A stretch of DNA of 64,000 bases from Gammaproteobacteria bacterium (GTDB lineage: Bacteria; Pseudomonadota; Gammaproteobacteria; Burkholderiales; Gallionellaceae), in assembly GCA_018820925.1 (NCBI GenBank), contig JAHJNJ010000039.1:1-64000 (forward strand). The letters are read 5' to 3'. The translations under genes were made by a program, and so were the position numbers. A model generated the notes under the pieces. That model saw only the letters and a program-made list of their open reading frames with translations, was not told the origin of the DNA and searched no databases. Shown here piece after piece: positions 21,486 through 31,517 of this stretch (the first letter of the stretch is position 1; the number at the start of each line of letters is the position of its first letter).

Positions 21486-23564
21486 ATGAAGAAAAAGAAA
21501 TTCGTCTTAATTGTGTTGATATTGCTGTCTGAGAATAGCTTTGCCGCCGGTATCCCGACCTTGGACGAGGTGTCCGTCACCGCAAAATCCACCGATCAAC
21601 TCGGCGTGGCTTCGACTTCCAGCGAAGGCACGGTGACTGCCGAACAGTTGGAGAACCGCCCGCTGCTGCGTCCCGCCGAGGTGCTGGAAGTCGTGCCCGG
21701 CCTGATCATCAGCCAGCACTCGGGCGACGGCAAAGCCAACCAGTATTATTTGCGCGGTTTCAACCTCGATCACGGCACCGATTTCTCCACCTCGCTGATG
21801 GGCATGCCGGTGAACATGCCGACGCATGCGCACGGGCAGGGTTACACCGACCTGAATTTCCTGATCCCGGAACTGGTGGAGCGCGTGCAATACCGCAAGG
21901 GAACTTACTACGCGGGCGACGGCGATTTCTCGGCTGCGGGCTCGGCACGCATCGATTATGTGCGCAAAGTGGAAGAACCGTTCGCGCAGGTGACGCTGGG
22001 CGGGGGCGGATTCTCGCGCGCATTGGCGGCGGCATCACCGGAGGTGAAAGAAGGCAACCTGCTGCTGGCTGCCGAGAGTTACCACAACGACGGGCCGTGG
22101 ACGGTGCCGGAACATCTGCGCAAGGACAACGTGGTTGTGCGCTACGGGCAGGGGCAGCGCGACGACGGCTGGGTGGTGTCGCTGCTGGGCTATGACGCGA
22201 AGTGGAACGCGACGGACCAGATCGCCGAACGGGCGATGGCGACGGTGGGGCGCTACGGCAGCCTCGATCCCAGCACCGGCGGTAACACGCACCGCTACAG
22301 TCTGTCCGGCGAGTGGGCGGAGGCGGACGCAGACGGCGCGAGCCGCGCCAACGTCTACCTGATCGACTACGCGCTGAACCTGTGGTCCAACTTTACCTAT
22401 GCCACCGATACCGTGCACGGAGACCAGTTCCTGCAGGCCGACAAGCGCAGCATCGTCGGCGCGAAAGCATCGCACAACTGGCTGCAGGACATGCACGGCA
22501 TACCGGTCGTCACCACCATCGGCACCGACGTGCGCCACGACGACATCAGCGTGGGATTGTTCTCCACACAGAACCGGGAAAAATGGGGCACGGTGCGCGA
22601 CGACAAGGTCAAGCAGACCAGCGTCTCGCTGTGGGGAGAGATGCAGATGCAGTGGAACGAAAAATTCCGCTCCATCCTCGGCTTGCGCGGCGACAGCTAC
22701 CGCTTCGACGTGAACAGCGATACCGCCGCCAATTCCGGCAACAAGAGCGATGCCATCGTTTCGCCCAAATTGTCGCTGGTGTTCGGCCCGTGGGACAGGA
22801 CCGAGTATTACCTGAACGCGGGGCGCGGCTTCCACAGCAACGATGCGCGCGGCACCACCATCACTACCAACCCCGACCCGCGCCCCGGCACCCGGCCGGG
22901 CTGCACGGGAGAAGCGGGCGAATGCACCGGCGACGCCATCGACCCGGTGCGCCCGCTGGTTCCCGCCACCGGTTACGAAGTCGGCGTGCGCAGTGCCGTG
23001 CTGCCGGGGCTGCAAACCTCGCTCACATTCTGGCGTCTGGATATCGATTCGGAACTGGTCTTCGTAGGCGATGCGGGCACCACCAGCGCCTCGCGCCCCA
23101 GCCGCCGTCAGGGTGTGGAATGGGCGAACTACTGGAATCCGGTTGCGTGGTTGCTGGTCGACGGCGATGTGTCGCTGTCCAGCGCGCGCTTCACCGACAG
23201 CGATCCTGCCGGTAACCGCATCCCGGGCGCCATCGAACAGGCGGCTTCCATCGGCGTGAGTTTGCAGGAAAGCGAACCGTGGTCGGCGGGTTTGCGCCTG
23301 CGCTACTTTGGCCCGCGCCCGCTCATCGAGGATGACAGCGTGCGCTCCAAGTCGTCCACGCTGGTCAACATGCTGGTCGGTTACCGCATCAGCAAGCCGC
23401 TGAAGATCAGTATGGAAGTGCTGAATCTGTTCAATGCCCAAGTGAGCGACATCGATTACTACTATGCTTCGCAATTGTCCGCAGAAGCGTCGCCCGTGGA
23501 CGACATTCACTCCCATCCCGCCGAACCGCGAACAGTGCGCGTCACGCTGAGGTTGACGCTTTGA
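21486..23564 (+). CDS. TonB-dependent outer-membrane receptor, candidate Ni/Co receptor
   Basis: Signal peptide MKKKKFVLIVLILLSENSFAAG; plug RPAEVLEVVPGLIISQHSGDGKANQYYLRGFNLDHGTDF; C-terminal VRVTLRLTL; ATG preceded by GGAGGAG. Confidence 0.9.
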   Translation: MKKKKFVLIVLILLSENSFAAGIPTLDEVSVTAKSTDQLGVASTSSEGTVTAEQLENRPLLRPAEVLEVVPGLIISQHSGDGKANQYYLRGFNLDHGTDFSTSLMGMPVNMPTHAHGQGYTDLNFLIPELVERVQYRKGTYYAGDGDFSAAGSARIDYVRKVEEPFAQVTLGGGGFSRALAAASPEVKEGNLLLAAESYHNDGPWTVPEHLRKDNVVVRYGQGQRDDGWVVSLLGYDAKWNATDQIAERAMATVGRYGSLDPSTGGNTHRYSLSGEWAEADADGASRANVYLIDYALNLWSNFTYATDTVHGDQFLQADKRSIVGAKASHNWLQDMHGIPVVTTIGTDVRHDDISVGLFSTQNREKWGTVRDDKVKQTSVSLWGEMQMQWNEKFRSILGLRGDSYRFDVNSDTAANSGNKSDAIVSPKLSLVFGPWDRTEYYLNAGRGFHSNDARGTTITTNPDPRPGTRPGCTGEAGECTGDAIDPVRPLVPATGYEVGVRSAVLPGLQTSLTFWRLDIDSELVFVGDAGTTSASRPSRRQGVEWANYWNPVAWLLVDGDVSLSSARFTDSDPAGNRIPGAIEQAASIGVSLQESEPWSAGLRLRYFGPRPLIEDDSVRSKSSTLVNMLVGYRISKPLKISMEVLNLFNAQVSDIDYYYASQLSAEASPVDDIHSHPAEPRTVRVTLRLTL

Positions 23565-23646
23565 GGTGATGGAAGATGTAACACGTGTCCAGCCCGATTT
23601 TTTCCAGTTTGGTTCGTTGTTGCTTTTCGGTCAGCCTGCATTCAGC

Positions 23647-24423
23647 TCATCCCTGTGTTTCCCGGCACGCGGCATCGATCATGCGCCAGGCAAGGCTCAT
23701 CGGTTCCGGCAATGCGGGCAAAGCACTGCGCGGAAACCAGCCCGCATCCTCGATTTCCGCCGGGTCGGGCTGGATGGTCCCGCTTGCATAGTCGGCAAAA
23801 AAGGCGACCATCAGGGAATCCGGGAACGGCCAGGACTGGCTGCCGAAGTAGCGCAGGTTGGCGATTTCCAAGCCAACTTCTTCGCGCACTTCGCGTGCCG
23901 CGCATTGCTCCAGGGTTTCTCCCGTTTCGACAAATCCGGCCAGGGCGCTGAACACGCCGGGTTTGAAGCGGTGGCTGCGCGCCAGCAACAGTTCATCGCC
24001 GCGGCTGATCAGCACCATGACCGCCGGCGAAATCCTCGGGTAGCTGACCAGGCCGCATGCCGGGCACGCCATGGAATGCTCGCGCGGTTTCCTGTTGGTG
24101 GGTGTGCCGCACTTGCCGCAGTAGCGGTGGTTTTTCTGCCAGTCCAGAAGCAGCGTGGCGCGTCTGGCCAGGGAGATGGTTTTCTCGTCAGCAAAATTGA
24201 ACAGGCTGCGTATCGGTATCAGTTCTCCCGGCACGTTGGGTGGGACTTCATCCAGTTCGGCCGCATAGCACGGCAGTCCCTGCAATTCACCCACCTGCAA
24301 TACATCCCCGGGGTTCCCGAAATCCGACGCATGTCCGCGCGGGAAAATGATTCCGTCGCCATCCTCGGTTGTGGTGAACAGTTGACTCTCGATTCGCAAA
24401 AGCCAGTAGGCCAATTCATGCAT
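23647..24423 (-). CDS. nudC: NAD(+) diphosphatase (Nudix)
   Basis: Zinc CGKCG...CPACG; Nudix GFVETGETLEQCAAREVREEVGLE; SQSWPFPDSLM. Confidence 0.95.
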   Translation of the reverse strand: MHELAYWLLRIESQLFTTTEDGDGIIFPRGHASDFGNPGDVLQVGELQGLPCYAAELDEVPPNVPGELIPIRSLFNFADEKTISLARRATLLLDWQKNHRYCGKCGTPTNRKPREHSMACPACGLVSYPRISPAVMVLISRGDELLLARSHRFKPGVFSALAGFVETGETLEQCAAREVREEVGLEIANLRYFGSQSWPFPDSLMVAFFADYASGTIQPDPAEIEDAGWFPRSALPALPEPMSLAWRMIDAACRETQG

Positions 24424-24506
24424 GGTGATTTCCGGGTGAGTTTGAAAATGATTCAGGTAAAGGCAAATCCTGCTACAGGACGCATATGCGGGATCACGTG
24501 GAGTCG

Positions 24507-24776
24507 TTAGCGTTTGGCGGAACGGCTGGACTTCTCCTGTTGCAAACGGGCCAGTTTTTCAGCCTTGTCGATTCTGATCGTCAGCGCTTTTTGTACCAAA
24601 GAGTAGAAACCAACCAGATCCTGCGCGGGGTAATCATCCATCACGCCGCCATCCTGGAAGAATTCCGCAAGCCACAGCGAATCCAATACTTCCTTGCCGG
24701 TCTCCTGCCAGTATTCCAGCGCGGCCATCTCGACATATTCAGTCAGTTTGCGCATCAATCCACCTGATGAGTTCAT
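24507..24776 (-). CDS. Small conserved hypothetical protein
   Basis: Compact coding-like ORF MRKLTEYVEMAALEYWQETGKEVLDSLWLAEFFQDGG...; start 24776 or 24755. Confidence 0.6.
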   Translation of the reverse strand: MNSSGGLMRKLTEYVEMAALEYWQETGKEVLDSLWLAEFFQDGGVMDDYPAQDLVGFYSLVQKALTIRIDKAEKLARLQQEKSSRSAKR

Positions 24777-24864
24777 TCTTTTGAAATGCGATTGCCATGT
24801 GGCAGCGGGGGCGTTCCGGTGTATTCCTGACTCCTGTTGCCATTGCCGGGTTAGTGCAGCGATC

Positions 24865-26286
24865 CTATTTCTTTTTGCGGTAGGCTTCCGCAATCTCGCG
24901 AAACTGCTTGAGTTCGGTCTCGATGGTGGAAAGCTGGTAGTAGTCATTGCCGGCTCGTTTGGCCAATTCCAGTTGGTCGATCGCACCGAACAGGTTGCCG
25001 TGCAGAATGTAGTTGTAAGCCAGCACGTGATGCTCTTCCTGATGCCTGCCCAGGGCCGCATAGGCACGGGCCTGCAGTTCGTAGAGTTTCGGGTCATTGC
25101 CGTCGCGATTGACTTGTTCATCGAGCAGTTTGAGCGCTTCGTTGTAACGCCTGTCCTGCAGCAGCAATTCGGCATAGTCGTAGATCAGCGCATGGTGCTC
25201 CGGAAAGTTCTTCAGTGCGGTGCGATAGAACGCAAAGATTTCCTTGTCCTGCTTGTCCAGTTGCTTGATCTGCCCGGCCAGCGTCTCTATGGTCGCGTTG
25301 AGCGGCGATTGTTTGTGCAGGATGGCGAATTCCTGCCCGGCGCGTTGCGGTTGGTGGTTGCGCAATAATGCCAGCACCAGGCCGTAACGCTGGGCGATGG
25401 GGTTGCCGAATTTGTTTTTTCCCAGGGCGCCTTCGAAATAATCGACTGCATCCTGCGCCAGTTTTTGATTGGCAATCAGGCGCGCGCGCATCAGCTGGAA
25501 ATCCAGGCTGTCCGGTACAAGATGATAGGGGATTTGTTGCACGCGACCATCGACATCGGCAATACGTTCGTGGGTGATCGGGTGGGTGCGCAGATATGAG
25601 GGGGTGTTTCCTTCCACCAGTTGTGTGGCTTTTTGCATGCGCTCAAAAAACAGCGGCATGGCACGGGTATCGAAGCCGGATTTTTCCAGAATGCTGAGGC
25701 CGATACGGTCAGCCTCTTTTTCATGTGTGCGGGTAAAGTTGAGCTGGCGCTGGACCGACCCTGCTTGCGTGCCGATGATGGCGGCATTTGCCGTTTCCGG
25801 GCTGTTGCGCGCGGCCAGGATGGCCACGGCAAGCGTCGCCAGGGCGGCGAGCGAATCGTAGCGCTGGCCGGACACCATGCGCGCATAGTGGTGCTGGGTA
25901 ACGTGCGCAATTTCGTGGCTCAATACCGAAGCGAGTTCGGATTCGGTTTGTGCCAGCAGTATCAATCCGGTGTTGACCCCGACATAGCCTCCCGGCAGGG
26001 CGAAGGCGTTGATGGCCCGGTCGTCGATGGCGAAGAACTCGAAAATGTCTCCCGGTTCCGGGCTGTTCGAAACCAGACGTTCGCCCAGTTGGTTGAGGTA
26101 ATCGGAGATCTCGGGATCGTCCATGTAACTCTTGTCGGCACGAATCTGGAACATGCTTTGTTCGCCGATCTGTTTTTCCATCTGCGGGGAGATAATTTCC
26201 TGGGATATATCGCCCATATCCGGCAGGCCGTCTGCGTGTGCATGCAGCGGCAGGGAAAATAGCAGGGATAAAAGGAATTTTTTCAT
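24865..26286 (-). CDS. M48-family periplasmic metalloprotease with TPR region (BepA-like)
   Basis: Signal peptide MKKFLLSLLFSLPLHAHA; HEIAHVTQHH; TPR-like C-terminus. Confidence 0.93.
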   Translation of the reverse strand: MKKFLLSLLFSLPLHAHADGLPDMGDISQEIISPQMEKQIGEQSMFQIRADKSYMDDPEISDYLNQLGERLVSNSPEPGDIFEFFAIDDRAINAFALPGGYVGVNTGLILLAQTESELASVLSHEIAHVTQHHYARMVSGQRYDSLAALATLAVAILAARNSPETANAAIIGTQAGSVQRQLNFTRTHEKEADRIGLSILEKSGFDTRAMPLFFERMQKATQLVEGNTPSYLRTHPITHERIADVDGRVQQIPYHLVPDSLDFQLMRARLIANQKLAQDAVDYFEGALGKNKFGNPIAQRYGLVLALLRNHQPQRAGQEFAILHKQSPLNATIETLAGQIKQLDKQDKEIFAFYRTALKNFPEHHALIYDYAELLLQDRRYNEALKLLDEQVNRDGNDPKLYELQARAYAALGRHQEEHHVLAYNYILHGNLFGAIDQLELAKRAGNDYYQLSTIETELKQFREIAEAYRKKK

Positions 26287-26542
26287 GGATGCTATGATAA
26301 CACTGCGCTCCGATGAGTTCCCCGGGGCGCTGAAATTCCTTGTAAAGCTCGTGGTTGCTGGACAGGTCGTCGCCCAGCCTTCAGAATGCGCGCGGGAAAA
26401 TATTAATCTCGCGTAGCGATTCGATTGTTCTCTCTCCCGCATGCGGGATAACCAATGACTTGGCTGTTGTCTTTGGACAGCCTAGTCAGATGGCTAGTTG
26501 TTTCACCCAGAGAGTTAGAGAGAGGGGCGCGCAGGCAAGGCT

Positions 26543-27838
26543 ATGATGGATAAGATTGGTAAATACGAGATTGTCAAGGAGTTGGGCCGCGGTGCGACAA
26601 GCACGGTGTATCTTGCGCTCGACCCGTTCAGCCAGCAACAGGTGGCACTCAAAGTATTCAATTTGCACAATTTGCGCGATGCCAATCGTGCCAAGGCTTA
26701 TCGCAAGCTGTTACTTACCGAGGCATCCCTGGCCGGGAAACTGTCGCACCCGCATATTGCAAAAATCTACGATGCGGTGATGGAAGGCGATGTGAATTAC
26801 GTGGTGATGGAATACATCGAGGGCGAGACGCTGGAAAAATACGGCGAAGTCGACCACCTCATGGATTTGGGCCGCATCGCCGAAATTATCTACAAATGCG
26901 GCAAAGCCCTGGAATATGCGCAATACCAGGGGGTTACGCATCGCGACATCAAGCCCGCCAATATTCTTCTGCGCGGCGACAGCGACATCAAGATCTCGGA
27001 TTTCGGCGCGGCGGTGGTCGAGAACCAGCAGAGCACGCAGGTCAGCGGTGTGGGCTCACCGGCCTATATGTCGCCGGAGCAGATCAAGGAGCAACCGCTG
27101 ACGCACCAGACCGATATTTATTCGCTGGGCGTGACCATGTACCGCCTGCTCACCGGCAAGCTGCCGTTCGATGCCGCCAACAGTTACAGCATGATCTACC
27201 AGATCATGAACATCGACCCGCAGCCACCCAGCACTTTCCGCCCGGAAATTCCGCGCGAAATGGATGCCATCGTGCTGCGCGCCATGAGCAAGGATCTGAC
27301 GCAGCGCTACCAGACATGGGACGAGTTTACGCGCGACCTGGTCTCGTTGATCAGCTACAACGTGCCGCAACAGGATGAATTCTTCGATACCGAAAAATTC
27401 AATACGCTGCGTGCGCTGAGCTTCTTCAGCAATTTCAGCGATGTCGAGCTGTGGGAGGTGCTGCGCATCAGCGATTGGCACAAGGTTCCCGGGGAGGAAT
27501 CGATCATTTCCGAAGGCGAGGAAGGCGTGAACTTTTTTGTCATCGCCAGCGGCTCGGTGCGCGTGGTCAAGCAGGGCAGATTGCTGAGTCTGCTGCACCA
27601 GGGCGATTGTTTCGGGGAAATGGCGCATCTCTCCGGCAAGGATGCGCGTCGCTCCACCGACGTATTCGCAAAAACCGATGTGACACTGATCGAAATCGAT
27701 CCGGAGGTGCTGACGCGCGCGTCGCCCAACTGCCGCTACCAGTTCAGCGAAGCATTCCTGGGAATGCTGGTGAAACGCTTGTCCATGGCGAATACGCGGA
27801 TTTCACGTTTGCTGAGCGACGATAAAGACGAATCATGA
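26543..27838 (+). CDS. Ser/Thr protein kinase fused to a C-terminal cyclic-nucleotide-binding domain
   Basis: GRGATSTVYLA, VALKVF, HRDIKPANILL, DFGAAV, YMSPEQ; then LRISDWHKVPGEESIISEGEEGVNFFVIASGSVRVVKQG...CFGEMAHLSGKDARRSTDV. Confidence 0.93.
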   Translation: MMDKIGKYEIVKELGRGATSTVYLALDPFSQQQVALKVFNLHNLRDANRAKAYRKLLLTEASLAGKLSHPHIAKIYDAVMEGDVNYVVMEYIEGETLEKYGEVDHLMDLGRIAEIIYKCGKALEYAQYQGVTHRDIKPANILLRGDSDIKISDFGAAVVENQQSTQVSGVGSPAYMSPEQIKEQPLTHQTDIYSLGVTMYRLLTGKLPFDAANSYSMIYQIMNIDPQPPSTFRPEIPREMDAIVLRAMSKDLTQRYQTWDEFTRDLVSLISYNVPQQDEFFDTEKFNTLRALSFFSNFSDVELWEVLRISDWHKVPGEESIISEGEEGVNFFVIASGSVRVVKQGRLLSLLHQGDCFGEMAHLSGKDARRSTDVFAKTDVTLIEIDPEVLTRASPNCRYQFSEAFLGMLVKRLSMANTRISRLLSDDKDES

Positions 27839-28071
27839 GTGACGTCATATTCGATGCGGAGCTTGATGTGCGGCAGTTGGCCTGTCCGCTGCCCATTCTG
27901 CGCGCCAAAAAGTCGCTGTCGGCGATGGAGGCCGGGCAAGTACTGAAAATTGTCGCGACAGACAAAGGCTCGCCCAGGGATTTTGTGGATTTTTGCGGCA
28001 AGACCGGGAATGAGCTGCTGTCTTCAACGGAACTGGGCGGCGAATTCATTTTCCTGATTCGCCGCCGGTAG
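27835..28071 (+). CDS. TusA/SirA-family sulfur carrier protein
   Basis: LDVRQLACPLPILRAKKSLSAMEAGQVLKIVATDKGS; 4-bp ATGA overlap with the kinase gene. Confidence 0.93.
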   Translation: MSDVIFDAELDVRQLACPLPILRAKKSLSAMEAGQVLKIVATDKGSPRDFVDFCGKTGNELLSSTELGGEFIFLIRRR

Positions 28072-28146
28072 GGTGGGCACGAACAACGTGCCCACCCTGA
28101 AACCCTTTCCGCAACCGCGTGGGCACTCAAAACGTGCCCACCCTAC
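28068..28146. repeat. GTAGGGTGGGCAC-family palindrome between convergent tusA-like gene and valS
   Basis: GTAGGGTGGGCACGAACAACGTGCCCACCCTG...GCGTGGGCACTCAAAACGTGCCCACCCTAC. Confidence 0.9.
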
Positions 28147-28148
28147 AT

Positions 28149-30956
28149 TTACCCCAGCTTCTTGCGTTGCGTCTGCAACTGCGCCAGCGTCGCACCGAAC
28201 TCTTCCAGCCGTTTCTTTTCCTGTTCCACCACTGCCGCCGGTGCGCGCGCGACAAAGCTCTCGTTGCCGAGCTTGGCTTGCGCCTTGGTGATTTCGTTGG
28301 AGAGGCGCGCGATTTCCTTGTCCAGGCGTTCGCGTTCGGCGGCGACGTCGATCTCCACCTTCAGCATCAGCTTGAAGTTGCCGACGATGGAAACCGGCGC
28401 GTCGCCTTCCGGCAACTCGGCGACGACCTGCACTTCGCTCAACTTGCCGAGACTGCTGATGTAGGGCGCGAGCGTGTTCAACGTGGCGGCATCGCCGGCG
28501 GCGATCAGCGGCACGCGTGCGGCCGGCGACAGGTTCATCTCGCTGCGCAGGCTGCGGCAGGCGTTGGTGAGCTCCTGCAGTAGCACGATCTGTTCGATGG
28601 ATGCTAGGTCAATCTTGTTCGCATCGCTCTTCGGATAGGCTTGCAGCATGATGCTGTCGCCCTTCTTGTTTGCCATCGGTGCGACCGACTGCCACAGTTC
28701 TTCGGTGATGAACGGAATGATGGGGTGCGCCAGACGCAGGATGCTTTCCAGCACGCGCACCAGCGTGCGGCGCGTTCCACGTTGCTGTGCCTCGTTGCCA
28801 TTCGCGATTTGGACTTTCGCGAGTTCTACGTACCAGTCGCAATAGGTGTTCCACACCAGTTCGTACACCGCACGCGCGGCCATGTCGAATCGGTAGTCGG
28901 CGAAATGCGTCGCCATCTCGGCTTCGGCCTTCTGCAATTCGCCGATCATCCACTTGTCGGCAGCCGAGAATTCCAGCGGCAGACTCTCGTCGAGACCGAC
29001 ATCCTTGCCGTCGCAATTCATCAGCACGAAGCGTGTGGCGTTCCACAGCTTGTTGCAGAAGTTGCGATAGCCTTCGCAGCGCTGCATGTCGAACTTGATG
29101 TCGCGACCGGGCGAGGCGAGCGAGGCGAAAGTGAAGCGCAGCGCGTCGGTGCCGAAGGCGGTGATGCCCTCGGGGAATTCGCGGCGCGTGCGTTTTTCGA
29201 TCTTCTCCGCGTCCTTCGGGTTCATCAGGCCGGTGGTGCGTTTCTTCACCAGGTCTTCGATGCCGATGCCGTCGATCAGGTCGATGGGGTCGAGCACATT
29301 GCCCTTGGATTTGGACATCTTCTGGCCTTCCGCATCGCGGATCAGGCCGTGTACGTACACATCCTTGAACGGGATCTTGCCGGTGATGTGCTTGGTCATC
29401 ATCACCATGCGCGCCACCCAGAAGAAGATGATGTCGAAGCCGGTGACCAGCACCGACGAGGGCAGGTATTGCTTCACGAATGCGTTCTGCGCGTCGAAGG
29501 GCCTGCCTTCTTCCCAGTCCAGCGTGGAGAACGGCCACAGCGCGGAGGAGAACCAGGTGTCGAGCACGTCGGCATCGCGCATGAGCATTCCGGCATAACC
29601 GGCCTTGTCGGCGAGCCTGCGTGCCTCGGTCTCGTCGTGGGCGACGAACACTTCGCCGTTGGTGCCATACCACGCGGGAATCTGGTGGCCCCACCACAGT
29701 TGGCGCGAGATGCACCAGTCCTGGATGTTGTTCAGCCACTGGTTGTAGGTGTTGACCCAGTTCTCGGGGTGGAACTTGATCTCGCCGGAACTCACACATT
29801 CCAGCGCCTGCTCGGTGATGGATTTGGATGGCTTCCCATCCTTTTGCGGCCCCGCCTTGCTCATGGCGACGAACCACTGGTCGGTCAGCATCGGCTCGAT
29901 GACGACACCAGTGCGGTCGCCGCGCGGCACTTTGAGTTTGTGCTTGTCGGCTTTGATGAACAGTCCGATGGCTTCGAGATCGGCCACGATCTGTTTACGT
30001 GCGGCGAAACGGTCCATGCCCTGATATTTGACAGGTGCATGTTCGTTGATCTTCGCATCCAGCGTAAGGACGGAGATCATCTCCAGCTTGTGGCGCTGGC
30101 CTACCGCATAGTCGTTGAAGTCATGCGCAGGCGTGACCTTCACCACGCCGGTGCCGAATTCCTTGTCCACGTATTCATCGGCGATGACGGGGATGGTGCG
30201 CTCGCACAGCGGCAGCGTGACCTGCTTGCCGATGAGGTGTTTGTAGCGCTCGTCCTCGGGATGCACCATCACCGCCACGTCGCCGAGCATGGTCTCGGGG
30301 CGGGTGGTGGCAACGGTCAGATGGCCGGAGCCGTCCGCCAGCGGATACTGGATGTGATACATGAAACCGTCTTCTTCTTCCTGCACCACTTCAAGGTCGC
30401 TCACTGCGGTGTGCAGTTTCGGGTCCCAGTTCACCAGGCGCTTGCCGCGATAGATCAGGCCTTCGTTGAACAGGCGCACGAAAGTTTCGGTGACGGATTT
30501 GGATAAACCTTCATCCATGGTGAAGCGCTCGCGCGACCAGTCGGGCGAGGTGCCGAGGCGGCGCATCTGCCTGGTGATGGTGTTGCCGGAATATTCCTTC
30601 CACTCCCAGACCTTCTCGATGAACTTCTCGCGGCCGAGGTCGTGGCGGCTGACGCCCTGTGCATCGAGCTGGCGTTCGACCACGATCTGCGTGGCGATGC
30701 CCGCGTGGTCGGTGCCCGGCTGCCACAGGGTGTTGTCGCCGCGCATGCGGTGGTAGCGCGTGAGCGCGTCCATCAATGTCTGGTTGAAGCCGTGGCCCAT
30801 GTGCAGCGTGCCGGTGACGTTGGGCGGCGGCAGCAGGATGCAGAAGTTGTCTGGTTTTGCGGCGTCGAGTCCGGCCTTGAAGTAACCGGCGTTTTCCCAG
30901 GTGGGGTACCAGCGGGCTTCAATATCTTTCGGGTCAAAACTTTTTGCGAGTTCCAT
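28149..30956 (-). CDS. valS: Valyl-tRNA synthetase
   Basis: [51 protein letters not shown]; start alternatively 30965. Confidence 0.97.
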   Translation of the reverse strand: MELAKSFDPKDIEARWYPTWENAGYFKAGLDAAKPDNFCILLPPPNVTGTLHMGHGFNQTLMDALTRYHRMRGDNTLWQPGTDHAGIATQIVVERQLDAQGVSRHDLGREKFIEKVWEWKEYSGNTITRQMRRLGTSPDWSRERFTMDEGLSKSVTETFVRLFNEGLIYRGKRLVNWDPKLHTAVSDLEVVQEEEDGFMYHIQYPLADGSGHLTVATTRPETMLGDVAVMVHPEDERYKHLIGKQVTLPLCERTIPVIADEYVDKEFGTGVVKVTPAHDFNDYAVGQRHKLEMISVLTLDAKINEHAPVKYQGMDRFAARKQIVADLEAIGLFIKADKHKLKVPRGDRTGVVIEPMLTDQWFVAMSKAGPQKDGKPSKSITEQALECVSSGEIKFHPENWVNTYNQWLNNIQDWCISRQLWWGHQIPAWYGTNGEVFVAHDETEARRLADKAGYAGMLMRDADVLDTWFSSALWPFSTLDWEEGRPFDAQNAFVKQYLPSSVLVTGFDIIFFWVARMVMMTKHITGKIPFKDVYVHGLIRDAEGQKMSKSKGNVLDPIDLIDGIGIEDLVKKRTTGLMNPKDAEKIEKRTRREFPEGITAFGTDALRFTFASLASPGRDIKFDMQRCEGYRNFCNKLWNATRFVLMNCDGKDVGLDESLPLEFSAADKWMIGELQKAEAEMATHFADYRFDMAARAVYELVWNTYCDWYVELAKVQIANGNEAQQRGTRRTLVRVLESILRLAHPIIPFITEELWQSVAPMANKKGDSIMLQAYPKSDANKIDLASIEQIVLLQELTNACRSLRSEMNLSPAARVPLIAAGDAATLNTLAPYISSLGKLSEVQVVAELPEGDAPVSIVGNFKLMLKVEIDVAAERERLDKEIARLSNEITKAQAKLGNESFVARAPAAVVEQEKKRLEEFGATLAQLQTQRKKLG

Positions 30957-31009
30957 TGCGGTCATTTCGGGAAATGCAGGGGTTCTAGAGAGGGCGGAAT
31001 TATACAGTT

Positions 31010-31088
31010 GTAGGATGGGTGGAGCGTAGCGATACCCATCAATTGAATGTGAAAAACGATGGGTATCGCTACGCTCCACCCATCCTAC
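31010..31088. repeat. Palindrome with 30-bp perfect arms GTAGGATGGGTGGAGCGTAGCGATACCCAT
   Basis: Left and right arms are exact reverse complements, 19-nt spacer, between holC and valS. Confidence 0.95.
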
Positions 31089-31097
31089 GGCGGCGTT

Positions 31098-31517
31098 TTA
31101 TGTCTTGCGCAGGTCGAAATGGCGCAGCTCGTAGCCTCTATCCTTGTAGAACTTGTAGCGATCGCGCCCCTGTTTGGCATCCTCATCGTCCTGGCCGACG
31201 ATTTCGATCACACGTTCGAAACGGCTGAAGAAGGGCAGGCATACGTTATGCAGGCTGATGAGCAGTTCGGAATGCGGAAAACTTTCGTCGCGACCGATGA
31301 CGACAGGCAAGGTCGCCGCATCCGCCTCGTGGCTGTGGCAATGCGGCATGAAAGCCGTTGCCGGGAAGTGCCATAACAACTGGTCCAGCTTGCGGGCAAC
31401 GCTTTCGTCCGGCGCGTGCAACAGCACGCGCAGACCGTTCTGCATTGCCTTGTGGCTCAGCTGGCAGGCGGTGCGCAGCTTGTCTTCACTGCCTGTGTAG
31501 AAGTCGACTTTGGTCAC
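31098..31517 (-). CDS. holC: DNA polymerase III chi subunit
   Basis: TKVDFYTGSEDKLRTACQLSHKAMQNGLRVLLHAPDES; GTG start overlapping the pepA stop region. Confidence 0.9.
   Translation of the reverse strand: MTKVDFYTGSEDKLRTACQLSHKAMQNGLRVLLHAPDESVARKLDQLLWHFPATAFMPHCHSHEADAATLPVVIGRDESFPHSELLISLHNVCLPFFSRFERVIEIVGQDDEDAKQGRDRYKFYKDRGYELRHFDLRKT

Noticed and set aside
22035-23516. 493-aa minus-strand ORF inside the TonB receptor
   Set aside because: Antisense of a conserved receptor with plug and barrel motifs; no homology recognised.
28641-30506. 621-aa plus-strand ORF opposite valS
   Set aside because: valS is unmistakable; the antisense ORF has the biased composition of a reverse frame.
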